Assembly: GCA_029378245.1 (NCBI GenBank)
Contig: JARKIF010000005.1
Span: 496,001-560,000, forward strand
Length of the DNA stretch: 64,000 bases
DNA from: Roridomyces roridus
Lineage: Eukaryota > Basidiomycota > Agaricomycetes > Agaricales > Mycenaceae
Direction: 5' to 3'
Shown here piece by piece: positions 1-10,583 of the stretch. Position 1 is the stretch's first letter; each line of letters starts with the position of its first letter. The translations under genes and the position numbers were made by a program. The notes below the pieces were generated by a model. That model saw only the letters and a list, made by a program, of their open reading frames with translations, made no database searches and was not told the DNA's origin.

Positions 1-14
1 TACCAGATGAAGCA

Positions 15-330
15 GAGGAATCCAGAGTCCCAGATATAAAGAGATATGATAAATGGAGGTGGAGATATGGAAAATATAGAGATATCCAAGGCGTCAAGCT
101 TGTACGCCGCACAGAGAGAGGACTCCAGAGTCCGAGATAGATACATAAAGGAAGAGATATAGAAAATATAGAGATATCCGAGGCGTCCTCGTTATCGAGT
201 TTGTACGCCGCGTATATGAAGCAGAGAGGAATCCAGAGTCCCAGATAGATAAAGAGATGGTATGAAGCACCCGAGCCGCAGATAGAGAGAGTATGCACCG
301 CGTCTTCGTCCTCGAGCTTGTACACCGCAG
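15..330. repeat. Degenerate tandem repeat, about 105-bp unit
   Basis: About three imperfect units follow one another. The word TCCAGAGTCC occurs at 21, 124 and 232, and the word TGTACGCCGC (or TGTACACCGC) at 101, 202 and 319, giving spacings of 101-117 bp. Units also share AT-rich GATATAGAAAATATAGAG blocks. No convincing protein is encoded. The array touches the left edge of the window, so it may continue outside it. Confidence 0.75.
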
Positions 331-435
331 CACCGCCCCCAGCAACAAGCAACCTCGCAAGCAGTCGGAATCTCAAAAGGGGCACGAGGACATGAGAGCA
401 CTAGGCTCCCATCTCTCCGCGTCCCACCGCCCAGC

Positions 436-464
436 CCCAGATCGACGACGTCAGTCGATCTGGG
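436..464. repeat. Perfect 11-bp inverted repeat
   Basis: The arms CCCAGATCGAC (436-446) and GTCGATCTGGG (454-464) are perfect reverse complements around a 7-nt loop. The hairpin lies about 140 bp beyond the stop codon of the minus-strand gene at 602-2296. It could form a stem in the 3' region of that transcript, be a protein-binding palindrome, or be chance. Confidence 0.6.
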
Positions 465-601
465 TCTAGGCGGCGCGGGGAGCGATGAAAGAATCGGGGG
501 CCCTCCGAAACTTTCACCCCGCAAAACGAGATCCGACTGCCCACGAGACCACAAAAGAGCCAGAGTTGATGCGTTGGCGACTTGCTCGACTTGAAGACTG
601 T

Positions 602-2296
602 TCAGACGACGCCGTTGCGGCGACGCTGCTTCGCCGCCAGCCCGAAAGAGAGGTCGAAGTGCTCCCCGCCGATGATCTTCGGTCTCGCATGGGCGAAGGC
701 TGCAGGTGGGAAGCGATTGGATGCAACGGGCGGGGGTGGAATGAACGCGCGTGGCTGAGGTTCGACACGTGCCGTCTGGTAAATGAGGTTGCCGAAGAGA
801 GGTCTCGACGGCGGAGGAACAGCAGGAAGGGGCGCGGCGAATGGAGCCGACGGCATCATGAGGTCCAGGGCGAGAATAGCGCCAGTAGGACTCGATGCTG
901 GGATGCAGAAAAGATGGCCCGGCGCGGTCTTGCTCCGGGAACGCGAAGAGACAGGTGTGGTGGAGGGTGCGTCATTGCACGTGACGGTGCGATCATGGCT
1001 AACGCGACGTTGATTGATGGCCGCCGAGGGCATGTCGGAGGAAGGCGCCGTCTCGAGGTGGAAAGACTGGAAAACATGAGCGTGAGCTTGAGAAAGACAG
1101 AGATGACGGATGCATACGTAGAGGGGAATATCGAGCAAGTGAGGCAAGGTGGGCGGTGCAACGGGAGGTTCGGCAGGCGCAGTGCGACTCCGAACGCGCT
1201 CCGAGACACGAGATGCTTGAAGGAATTGAACGCGAGGCGGTAAGTCCTCCACGTTCTCTGCTGAAATATTGGGGTTGCATGGTGTCGCCGTGGTCGGAGA
1301 GATCTCGACGGCAGGCTGGAGTGAAGAACCGATTGAGCACGAGTGAAAGAATGATAATCAAGAGAAACGTACCCTGTAGAGCACCATCGCACCGGTGATA
1401 TCGTTGAGTGCAGGCTGTCAAGTGGTCAGAAAAAAGATTGAAGGAGACAACGAAGAACGCACCAGTGGAGCAAGATGGCCAAACGATTCCTTCCTAAACA
1501 ACACCAAGGCGCCCGTCATCTCATCGAGATGGCTGTACGGCAGCGCGATGTCGAGAACGAATATGCGCTGAGAGTGTGTTAGCGAGTGAAATACGAATGA
1601 GCGAGGTAACGCACCAATCGAGAAAGGGCTTCCTTGACCAACGGGAGAAGATTGTATTCGACACGACCGGCAGCAGCGTTGGACGGCTAGAGAAGAAGGT
1701 GAGCGTGGTGGAAGAAATAGATGGGAAAAGCGACGCACAGACAAGGGTACTATGGCCCAGTCAAGTCGGACGGTCTGATGGAAGCCCAGTGAGCAAAAGG
1801 AAACTAGGCGAGATGGAGGAGAATGTACCTTGGCCTCCTCAACACTTGCGATCCACCAAATAAAGCCGCTGAGCAAGACCAACGCAGCGGCCAACACCGC
1901 GAGGTCGACGGCGTGTGTGAAGGCCCGCGCGAGTTCCGGCGACCACGACCAAGAAGGCACGACGTTGAGAGCGACAACGTTCGGGCACATGAAGTGCTCG
2001 CCGCACGCGAACGAAGGGATAATGGTGGGCAAGGACGACTCGACCAACGTCAAGACCTTGTTGTCGACGGTGGTGAACGTAGGCATGTGATGGTGGAGGA
2101 AGCTAGGACTGGCATCCTCCAACGCATCAAGGTACAGAGCCAACCAGTCCAACGCCGGGGGCAAGGCGGTAGGAACTGGCGAGGCGACGGGGGCGAGAAC
2201 GGGAACGGGAGGAGTGGAGAAGAAGGAGGGGCAGAGGACGGAGGAGGCCACGAGGGCCGTGCTGGCATATATGAGGATGTCGGCGAGGTCGAACAT
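602..2296 (-). CDS. Unrecognised two-helix membrane protein with disordered tail
   Basis: I do not recognise this protein. Five exons join cleanly: 2296-1829, 1686-1615, 1567-1463, 1414-1373 and 1315-602, all with GT-AG borders, giving 466 aa. The N-terminus (MFDLADILIYASTALVASSV) is a hydrophobic signal or anchor segment. A second membrane helix ends exon 1 (about residues 130-150, ending IWWIASVEEAK). The small middle exons encode short helices. The long last exon is rich in Pro, Ser, Ala and Arg, and is probably disordered. A decayed inverted copy at 56.2-57.2 kb preserves pieces of the promoter, exon 1, the small exons and the last exon, which supports the exon model. A long ORF on the opposite strand (485-1243) is only the shadow of the last exon. 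The start is the first ATG of exon 1, 54 bp downstream of a TATA box. Confidence 0.7.
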
Positions 2297-2349
2297 CGTT
2301 GTTGTATATGGTCAAGCACGATAATGATGAGCAAAAGCGCGAAACTGGC

Positions 2350-2356
2350 TTTTATA
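2350..2356 (-). promoter_or_regulatory. TATA box of the 602-2296 gene
   Basis: On the minus strand the sequence reads GGGTATAAAAGCC, with TATAAAA 54 bp before the ATG at 2296. The matching place in the inverted copy (about 56,277) reads CGTATAGAAGCC, so the element has decayed there along with the gene. Confidence 0.6.
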
Positions 2357-2459
2357 CCCAAGAGTCCCAAACAGCGAAAAACAACGCGAGACGCGTCGGC
2401 GCACGGAGCACTGACGAATTCATGTGATCAGCCTGGCGAAAAGGCAATGCAACATTGCA

Positions 2460-3090
2460 AGCTTTTCCCGTTTCTTCGATCGTAGAGCGCGTCCGCGTCA
2501 GACTCAGGAGACTTGTCAATCTTGGGAATGTCTTCGCGTTTTGCTTGATTTCAATCCACGAGTCTTGCATTTCTTCTTCTCTCTCGGCTTTTGCTGGACG
2601 AGTGTAGGAGATGGAAATTGGATGGAAAGGTTGTGGAAAGGGACAACTCGTAAAGTCAGTTCGGATGCAGTTTGGATGCAGTAAGTACGCTGATCCCTCC
2701 CACGGCTGGATGTGTCGCAAAATTGCTGCTTGGAACCAAGTATTCAACCAACTCATTTGCCTTGGGAAATTGCCACTGCGAGTGAATCTCTCGAGCACAT
2801 TTTTCCGAGTATTCGAGCATACACAATCATATCTGCTGTCCGAGCTCTGCTCCTTCGCGACTCCCTCCTCCTAATTCCGTTGTGAACCGGCGCCGAGTGA
2901 GTGGAAAGGCGGACCATTTTCCCAATGAAATGCGGGACCATTATCGACATCGGCGCTGCTCAGTCAAAGGCTTCCTCGGAGGCAAAACCGCGGTCACCGT
3001 GCCAAGTCAATGGCATCATAGCACCGCCATCTGCATCAACCCTCTCTCTCCTTTCGCTATTTTAACTCGCTCCTCCCCTCCTCCCTCCAC
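2460..3090. other. Intergenic region without a recognised gene
   Basis: This stretch separates the minus-strand gene ending upstream at 2296 from the plus-strand gene starting at 3091, so it should hold two divergent promoters. Short ORFs run through it on both strands, but none shows a domain, splice pattern or composition like the neighbouring genes. A pyrimidine-rich tract (CTCTCTCTCCTTTC and CTCCTCCCCTCCTCCCTCC) lies at about 3041-3090, directly before the start codon, as often seen in fungal promoters. Confidence 0.5.
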
Positions 3091-3621
3091 ATGGCAAATT
3101 GGTGCGTTCACTCGTCTCATTCCCTCCAACCCAACTGACGCCATACTACAGGCTGGATATTGTTTCCCTTCTTGCGACAGTCGCAGTATTCGGTGGAATC
3201 ATCTATGCCATCCTCTTGGTCTCCCGGTCCGTAGATCAGGGTGTGCAATCCGCAAAAGAAGGGTCCGTCGTGCTGCCCGTCACTTGAAGAAACCCAGCTC
3301 ACGTCTGCCCGCAGCCTAAAGACCAAAGGCCTCCACATCACCGACCAAGGTCTTTCTGTCAAAACCTCGAAACGATTCGACCGCGAGGACTACGTCGATG
3401 CGACACAGCGGTGCGTCTTTATATCAAGAGCCGATGTGCAGTGACGCTGACTCTGACTTAGGGGATTCGTGAAAGCCGTCAACGCGTCGTCCTTCCGGAA
3501 AGGCGGCGCAAACGAATCACCCAACGCCTCTCAATCGTCCCTATCGCCTGACACAGCTGGAGGGAAGAAGCCCAACATCTTCAAACGCACTCTCAGCTCC
3601 CATTCGTCTCAGAGTCACTGA
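3091..3621 (+). CDS. Small single-pass membrane protein, unknown function
   Basis: Exons 3091-3101, 3152-3262, 3315-3410 and 3462-3621 give 125 aa with GT-AG introns of about 50 nt. The first exon is only 11 nt and encodes MANW. Residues about 5-27 form one hydrophobic helix (IVSLLATVAVFGGIIYAILL). The rest is a polar, Ser/Lys-rich tail containing KTSKRFDREDYVDATQR and ending in HSSQSH. The layout suggests a tail facing the cytosol or an organelle lumen, anchored by its N-terminus. I know no name for it and no catalytic motif is visible. Confidence comes from the four exons joining without a break. Confidence 0.75.
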
Positions 3622-3705
3622 GATTCTCCTCTCTCTCGCACACTTGTATCCATATATTGTCAATTATTCAATGGACCGTCATAGTATAAATTATTCTTGT
3701 GGCTA

Positions 3706-5171
3706 TTACAATTGTGGTGCGTCGCGCTCTACATCTGCCGCCTGCATGGCAGCACTCCGCTCTAAATCATGTGTACGTAGCGTATCGAGCTCAGGCGTCG
3801 TCGACGTTGTAATTGCGCTCTTGGAGAATATGCCAGAGCTCTCTATGGCATGTAGGTTGAGCATGAGCCGCGACATCATCGTCACAGCCAGACTGCCGAA
3901 GAATGAGCACGAGTTGCTTAAAATGGGTATCGAACGCACTTGCTCGCGAAAGACGACAGGAAGCTAACAAGCGCTGGCTGTTCCGGTCAGGAAGACTGCA
4001 AACGCCACAAAGGCAACACACCTCTGCGACCTAGAAGGTTGGTTAGAAGAATAGTAGCTAATGCTACAGAGCCACGCACGTAGGACGTCAAAATGTTGGC
4101 GAGGTTCACCGACGCCATCACTCTGTACCCAAGTTAGCCAAACTCTGGAGACGAGCAATGCGACGCACACAAAATAAATGGATCCGTCTCTCAGTAGCAG
4201 ACTCAGTAACGGAACACGAGTCCATCCCTCTCTTCGTGCGGTCATAGACTTGTAGAACAACGCGCTGAATATCATCAGGTCGTAGATAAATACCGCTTCC
4301 CATGGAATAGCGATTTCTGTCTGGTTAGGAACGTCGGGATACGAATGTAGATGCTCACTAATGGCTCTGAAGTGGGGTGAGGAGCCCGACGACATGAATA
4401 GACAATGAACGCACATATTCCTAGGGTCTGCAATGTTACACGCGAGCTCTGGAACGCCACCCTTGCCGCTGCTCCCTGCTGCCCACTTAATTACACGTCA
4501 AGCCACGCGAAAATAAAACAGATGCTCAAACGCACGATCGACACGCCCAAAAGCACCATGCCAATTCCCAGCATTCCCGAAACAATACGTCTGTCTCCTC
4601 CAAATAACGCGTAAATCCGCAATGTGAAGAGTACTAGCGAATCAGAGCGTCAGTTGAATTCATTCTCAAGCACAGACTCACAACAAACTCCGACTTGAGC
4701 AACTATGAGAAGAATTTGTCGGAACATGTTGAAGGAAGAACACCACTACATTCACGGTCAGCACAAGTAGCAGCAGAAAAAGCGAGACGCACATCCGGAG
4801 GGACATCGACAAACGAATACACCGCAACCACCACATTCCCAAAAACCGCGAGGTATCGATTCACGAAGAAGAAATACGAGCTGGGCGTCTTGCGCTTGTT
4901 CCAAATGTACCGCACTTCATCTCCTACACTCAAAGTCAGATTTCTTACGCGACGAACGCGTAGTGCGTACCCAATGTTAAGAGGTGGTCCCAGTACAAGA
5001 AAGCTGTCATTAATCAGTGAGCAGAAAACGCCAAAAAAGCTAAACGGACAACCCACTGAGAGGTGCCAGAAACAAATAGTGATGTATTCTCCTGCGCCAC
5101 AGTGTCAATCTCGGTCTGGCAACGACAATAAATACGCACAGGACCCGTGCGGCGTGGGCGTTAGCGTTCAT
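3706..5171 (-). CDS. DUF6533-family multi-pass membrane protein
   Basis: The translated exons give the typical order of this basidiomycete family. First comes the DUF6533 core with DHLLTLGDEVRYIW, then RKTPSSYFFFVNRYLAVFGN, then LFTLRIYALFGGDRR, then AIPWEAVFIYDLMIF, then LLSLLLRDGSIYFVVMASVN, and last VTMMSRLMLNLHA. Seven hydrophobic segments are likely. About twelve short exons are needed, including a probable 9-nt exon encoding VAE. Donors are mostly GTGCGT. The first exon (start 5171) is the least certain part, chosen because its splice to the next exon keeps the frame into the DUF6533 core. The tail is short and polar. Function and ligand are unknown; the seven-helix layout recalls receptors, but no coupling motif is visible. 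Confidence 0.8.
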
Positions 5172-5541
5172 AAGTACCTTAGTAGTGCTCAACAAGGCAT
5201 GGGCATCTTATGCAACTCGGAAAACATGTTGGCCCAATGGGCACGCCGCGCTCAGGAACCAGGGCCAGCGGAAAGCAACCGTCGCCGAAAGCTGCATGGC
5301 CTCAGAAGAGATGGGAAAGTGCATGGTGTCAAAAAAAAGCGATCAGATCAAAGAGACGAATTCGTCCCAATACATCGAGTTTATGCTAACAAAAACTATG
5401 CTACAGCTTGCAATGAGTGGCCGAGAGAATGTAGATTCAAAGCTGGAACATGATATCAGAAATGCTTCCGAAAAAATAAACGGCAGCTCACTCTGAAGAG
5501 GAATGAAAGCTATCTTTTGGTCAGTATATGCACATCAAGGT
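5172..5541. other. Intergenic, no gene called
   Basis: The stretch lies between the start of the DUF6533 gene and the end of RAD16, both on the minus strand. It probably holds the DUF6533 promoter and the 3' untranslated part of RAD16. A minus-strand frame could extend RAD16 through one more intron into this stretch, but that extension does not look like the usual RAD16 end. Plus-strand ORFs here have no recognisable content. Confidence 0.4.
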
Positions 5542-8500
5542 TCACGGGATACCCACATCTGCAGGCGTCAGCCGCCCCATCGCCTGTGATATTGCTCAGC
5601 TATTGCCTGGTGGACCAAAGAAAGGGACATACAGAATCATCGGTAGAAAGCGTCGCATCGACCATGGCAGATTTCTTCTCTTGAAGCTGGACAATCCGAC
5701 TCTCAATCGAGTCCTCCACAACGAGCTTGATCGCCTTGACAGGGCGCCGCTGGCCCAGACGGTGAATACGATCCATGGCCTCTGTAGATGGAGGTCGTTC
5801 GCATGAAAAACAGATGGTCAACGAGTTGACTTACGGTACTCCACAGCAGGGTTCCACCAACTATCCATGAGGTACACACGAGACGCCTCCGTCAAATTCA
5901 GCGCCACACCACCGGCCTTGAGACTAACGAGGAACACTGTGACCTCGACATTTTCCACTAGGCACGTCAGGACCACCAGAATAAAGACCAGAAGGGACAC
6001 TCACTAAAGTGTTTGATAGTCGCATCCCGCTGCGTCGGACTCATAGTGCCCTCAAGACGGCACACCTGTCTCTGGGTTAAAAACTCCGCCAACCCAGAAG
6101 AAAGGATGGACATACCTTGAACCCTGCCCGCTGCAATCGATACGCAATCAAATCCAGGAAATTGACAAACTGGCTAAAGACGAGACTCTTCGTTGTCGCA
6201 TCTTTCATCCTCAGATTGCTCAATTCCTCCACAAGCGCCTCAATCTTAGTCGAAGAGCGCCACTTGTCGAGGTTCAGACGCCCAAGAATGCCCTGCCGCG
6301 CGTTGGGCAAGTTCTGCTCCAACTCGAGCGCAGGCGCATCCAGGTCAATCGTGAGTGGCAGGTGGCACACAGGGCAGTGGGGCTACATAACATTTTAGAC
6401 AGACAGAAGCAAGTCAAGTCCACCATACCTGCTGCTCAATAGCCGTATTGAGATACTGCTTGATACACTCGCGGTCAAAGATGTGCCGACACTTTGATTG
6501 AATAGCGTCCTCCGCAACATCGTTGCAAATCCTGCACACCGTCGCCTCCTCCGGCTCATCAGCACAAAACTTGGACGCATTCGTCTTGCTCCTCAACACG
6601 AGGTCAGGATGGCAGGCCATCTGCCTCATCCGGGTGAGCAGACTGAAAATGTTGGAGTAGTCTACGAGGCGATCAGCCTGGTGCGGAATAAATATCAGGA
6701 AACGCACTATTCAAGATCGTCCCTTCATCCAGATACGTCGTAAACTGCCGTTTTGCGTCAGAAAAAAGAGACAGATAAAGTTCCTTCTCCTCAGGACTAA
6801 AGTAGTCTCTGCGGACCAGAACGGTACGAGGTGGAAGGTCAAGATCGTCCGCGCGTTGCAACTATCAAACAATTGTGAACACAAGGCGCCGAAAGGCAAA
6901 AGATACAAACTTTGGTACGACGGAGCATCATTCGGTCCAAAAGGATTTTGAGTTTCTTGAAGGCAAGCTGACCTGGACCGATCATTCCGTGTTTTTGGAT
7001 CGGGGTGAGAATTTCGTTGTTCCAGAAACAGGTCTGAGGGAAAATGAGACGCTGTATGTGCTGGGAAACTGATACATACGTGCTGCATGGGACTATGACC
7101 GCAATCTGCGCCGTATCCCGTTCAGTCCAACTTCAAGGCAGCCAAGGAATGAAACACACCATCACAAGTCCTCTTGTCGGAAAATTTCCAATGGAGCGAT
7201 TTACAATCGCATTTCTTGCCTATGCTTCATGAGAACAGGATCGGAAAAACAAACGTTCAACGCACAAAAGTAGAACGAGAAGGGGTCGCCTCCAAGGAAC
7301 CGGACGAGGCTGTAGAGCTCACCGACCCGATTCTGGAGAGGCGTACCAGAGAGACACCAACGCGCCCTGGCCTTGAGCTCAAATGCGGCTTTGGCAGTGT
7401 TAGTCGCCCGCTCTTTGATATTGTGCGCTTCATCCAACTGAGATAGTTTAGCAGAGAATCGGAGCAATGCAACTCTGTGGCTTACAATGATTCTGTTCCA
7501 GACAATCTTGTGGAGAGGCGACTTTTCTTTGATCAGAAGGCCGCTGCGTTTGAAGCCCGTCTCTTGCTTCCGGAACGAAGTCTCCATAACAGCGTAAGTG
7601 GTCAGAACCACATCGTACTTTTCGAGGGCGCCGGGGTTGGTTTCGCGACCTTGTCCGTGCCAGACGAGGACTTTCAAGCCATCTGTATGAGCCGCGATTT
7701 CGTTCTTCCACTGCATTATCGCGACAGTCGGGCTGGGAGGCGATTAGACACTACAAGTACTCGTATCAAGTCACCTACGCGACGACCAGATTGGGCTTGA
7801 CGTTGTCCGAGACAAACAAAGCGATGATTTGGATAGTTTTGCCCATGCCCATTTCATCCTGGCGATATTCAGTGAACGGTATTCACGAGAACGAAGCATA
7901 CAACACACCGCAAGCATACCACCATTCCAAATGCCGGTCTCTTGCTTCTTCATCCAGAATAAACTCTCGCGTTGGAAGGGAAGGAGAGTGAGCTTGAGAT
8001 TAGCAGGTTGGTCGGCCTTGGTTGGAACGACGACCGGAATACTAGCTTCCAAATCACCCCAGACGTCCCTGAGTTCAGGGTGGTGTTTGCGCAGAGCGAT
8101 GGTGGATTTTTCTGCCTATGTTGGGAATGAGCGAAGGCAAGCCTTGAAAGCATCAGCAACTCACCCAGGTCAGCTTCCTGCCCAGCTCCCTCATCAAAGC
8201 CCTCTCCTCCGTTTGAGTCTCCCTCTTTTCTTTTCGGGCAGCCTGTCGAGCTTCGCGTTGCATCTGACGCATCTGCTTCATCGTCATGGGCTTTTTGACT
8301 GTCTTACGGATGGCGGCACTCTTCTTTCCCTTGGCAGAGGACGCCAGGGGCATGTCTACATCAGAGTTGTCGAGGGAAGACAAATCACTGTCAATTAGCA
8401 TGGCAGAGTCATCGACGTCGGCCTTGCTGCCGCGACGAGAAGCGGCAAAACGAGCCTCTGCGGCCTTGGCACGCAGTACTGCGGCAGGGTTGGTCGAAGT

Positions 8501-9039
8501 GAGTTTGGAAGAGGATGAGCTTGCGACTATGGGGCTTTGCATGGACAGACGGATAGCGGCATCCAACATGACATCCTCATCATCGACGTCGTCGATATCT
8601 TCAAAGTCGGCGTCGTCTTCATTTTGACGACGAGATGACTCGGCTTCCGACCCTGAGAACTCAGAGCCGCTGTCGTCCCACTCTTCGTTTGCTTTCTCGT
8701 CATAATCGAGCCCTGATAGTTCGTCTTTGTCTTCTGAAACAGCGCGGGCTTTGCCTTTTCCTTTGCTCTTTGCAGTCTGGCAAAAACTCAGTCTGACATG
8801 ACAAACGACTCGGCTGCTCGACTCACCTTTGCTTTGGGTGGGGACTCGAGCTCTACATAGACTTCTTTCTTCTTCTTGGACGCGACCACTGGCAGGGGGA
8901 GTTCATCGGCTGATGTCGAGGGTGTCTCACGGGAGGAGACGGTACTGAAAGCGGGGGACGGGTTAGTCGTCGTCGAGGGCGTCGTGCTGGCCGGCGACGG
9001 CTGTAGACGGGCAGAGCGGCGGGTGGCACGCGCAGACAT
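5542..9039 (-). CDS. RAD16: RAD16-type SNF2 ATPase with RING finger
   Basis: RAD16 works with RAD7 in global-genome nucleotide excision repair: a DNA translocase and ubiquitin ligase subunit acting on silent chromatin. The minus strand encodes, in order, an acidic, Lys-rich disordered N-terminus starting [13 protein letters not shown]; the SNF2 start [17 protein letters not shown]; Walker A in [12 protein letters not shown]; the DEAH box in [17 protein letters not shown]; and [21 protein letters not shown]3HC4 RING follows ([20 protein letters not shown], then [10 protein letters not shown]). The C-terminal helicase part has [33 protein letters not shown] and the arginine-finger motif [19 protein letters not shown] inserted between the two ATPase lobes is the RAD16 hallmark. 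More than ten introns interrupt it. The 3' end is uncertain: reading on from LTPADV gives a stop at 5542, but a final intron is possible. Confidence 0.93.
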
Positions 9040-9152
9040 TGGGATAGCTGGAGTAAGAAACAAGGCGGACAGCACCAGCTGGGACAGCAAGAAACAAGGC
9101 GAGCGTGACGCGTGACGTTTTTCAAGCTTTGACTAATTAACCACGTGACATG

Positions 9153-10583
9153 TCACACCGTGCCTGTAGAATTTAGATACGCCAGTTCGCTTGGTCTCCC
9201 GCTCTCTACTATCCTGCCGCCGTCAAGAACAATCACTTGGTCAAAATCTCGAATATTTTCCCGGCGATGCACGATGGCCAGCACCGTCATCGATCACTTG
9301 TTGAATGAGCGCGTCCTTGTGAGGATCAATATTCCCAGTGGCCTCGTCAAAGATGGCCAAGTTATTGCCAACAAGAGCGGCACGCGCAATCGCCAACAAC
9401 CGAGGTTGACCATTCGACAGCGCAGACGCAGTCAGCTGATGGTCAAGGCCGAGAGCTACTATGGGTGGTTCGAGCTAAATATTTCAGTATCGGACGCGTT
9501 TTTTTTCCTTTGTGCGACTGACGAAGAGGCACCTTTCGAACATCGATTCCGTCAACTAGAAAGTGGTCAGTCTTTCAAAAAAAGTAACTTCGCAAGTTCA
9601 CTGACTCACTCACCTTCAGTGAAAACAGCTTGCAACAAAGCCATTTGCAGGGTGGTGCTCTTGCCAGATCCAGAGCGCCGTGACAGTGCTCAGAAATGTT
9701 GGGTAGAATGCTCGGAATAGAGCACGAGCCAGAAAAGGATGGGACGGATTCTGATTCCTGAGTGGTTGAGATACTCAACATGTGAATTGTGTACGTTTCT
9801 CGTGCCCAAGCAGCCCGGAATCGTCGATGGAGTTGGGTAGAGTCTATTTCAGGATGCAACTCATAATCCAGGCTCGATTCGAAGCCACATGAGCGGTAAT
9901 CTGTTAAACATGTCAATTAAAATCTGTTAAAGCACCAACGCCCAGAGAACAAAGATATGATTGAAGAAGCCATCCCCTTCAGACAATCTGTTGGTAGCCT
10001 TTCGACGTGGTATACTCAGACTGAGAACGGTTACGGCCGTCGTTACAAAGAGGATCCCATGAAAAAGGAGAGGTCGCACGGCCTCCCAAGACGATGAAGG
10101 TGCGAAGGGGAGCAGTTTGAAGTATGAGACTGAGGTAATGGTACAGAGCTAGCAGAAACGCGACTGCTCTTGAAGTTAGATACGGAGACTCACCGATGAG
10201 ATTAGGATTAATGCTAAGGAAGCGGAAACCAGCTGTACGGTCGAAGATGGTAGGATATGGGAGCGGATCTGAAGCCATGACGCGAGACTCGGAGCGGCGG
10301 TAGAGATCAACGAGATTGAGGCGAGAATGGCAAAAGAACGTAGAGTCTTGTCGACTCTCGTCTTAAACAGCCGTCTATACACAACGGAGGGCACAGCCAG
10401 GCATATGAAAACAACCGAGGGAAGGATCAAGAGAATGCTGGTGTCGATTAATACTAGTAAAAATTGATTGGAGGGACGCATACGAAATTTCAAATGTGAG
10501 AGTGAGATCGAGGATTTTGGGCCTGGAGGAAGTGGTTCCTTTGGCATACTCACAAAATGGGGGTCATTGACGCAGAGGGACAT
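9153..10583 (-). pseudogene. ABCC-type ABC transporter relic with internal deletion
   Basis: Two ends of a full-size ABCC (MRP) exporter sit next to each other. The 5' part, from 10583, has hydrophobic segments like the N-terminal TMD0 (LIDTSILLILPSVVFICLA, LRSFAILASISLISTAA, VAFLLALYHYLSLILQ) and a linker (LHPEIDSTQLHRRFRAAW) like the one before the first transporter domain. The 3' part is a second nucleotide-binding domain: SGSGKSTTLQMALLQAVF (Walker A), the signature LSNGQPRLLAIARAAL, IFDEATGNID (Walker B) and a C-terminus with VHRRENIRDFDQVIVLDGGR and a stop at 9153. The frame is broken between the Walker B part and TVLAIVHR, where several residues are also missing. The first transmembrane domain, first ATPase and second transmembrane domain are absent. 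A family member should have about 1,400 residues or more. It cannot act as a transporter. Confidence 0.85.

Noticed and set aside
485..1243. 252-codon ORF on the plus strand, rich in Arg and Glu
   Set aside because: It is the antisense of the last exon of the 602-2296 gene. Its composition follows from that exon, and it has no splice logic or domain of its own.
4695..5496. 252- and 103-codon ORFs on the plus strand
   Set aside because: The first covers the antisense of DUF6533 exons and introns; the second lies in the gap behind RAD16 and shows no known motif.
5185..5496. Possible second DUF6533 start behind RAD16 (a minus-strand YWD-like word near 5,360)
   Set aside because: Only a few residues resemble the family, and no following DUF6533 block is present, so the match is likely chance.
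9145..9720. 191-codon ORF on the plus strand
   Set aside because: It is antisense to the ABC ATPase relic, whose Walker A, signature and Walker B motifs are on the minus strand.
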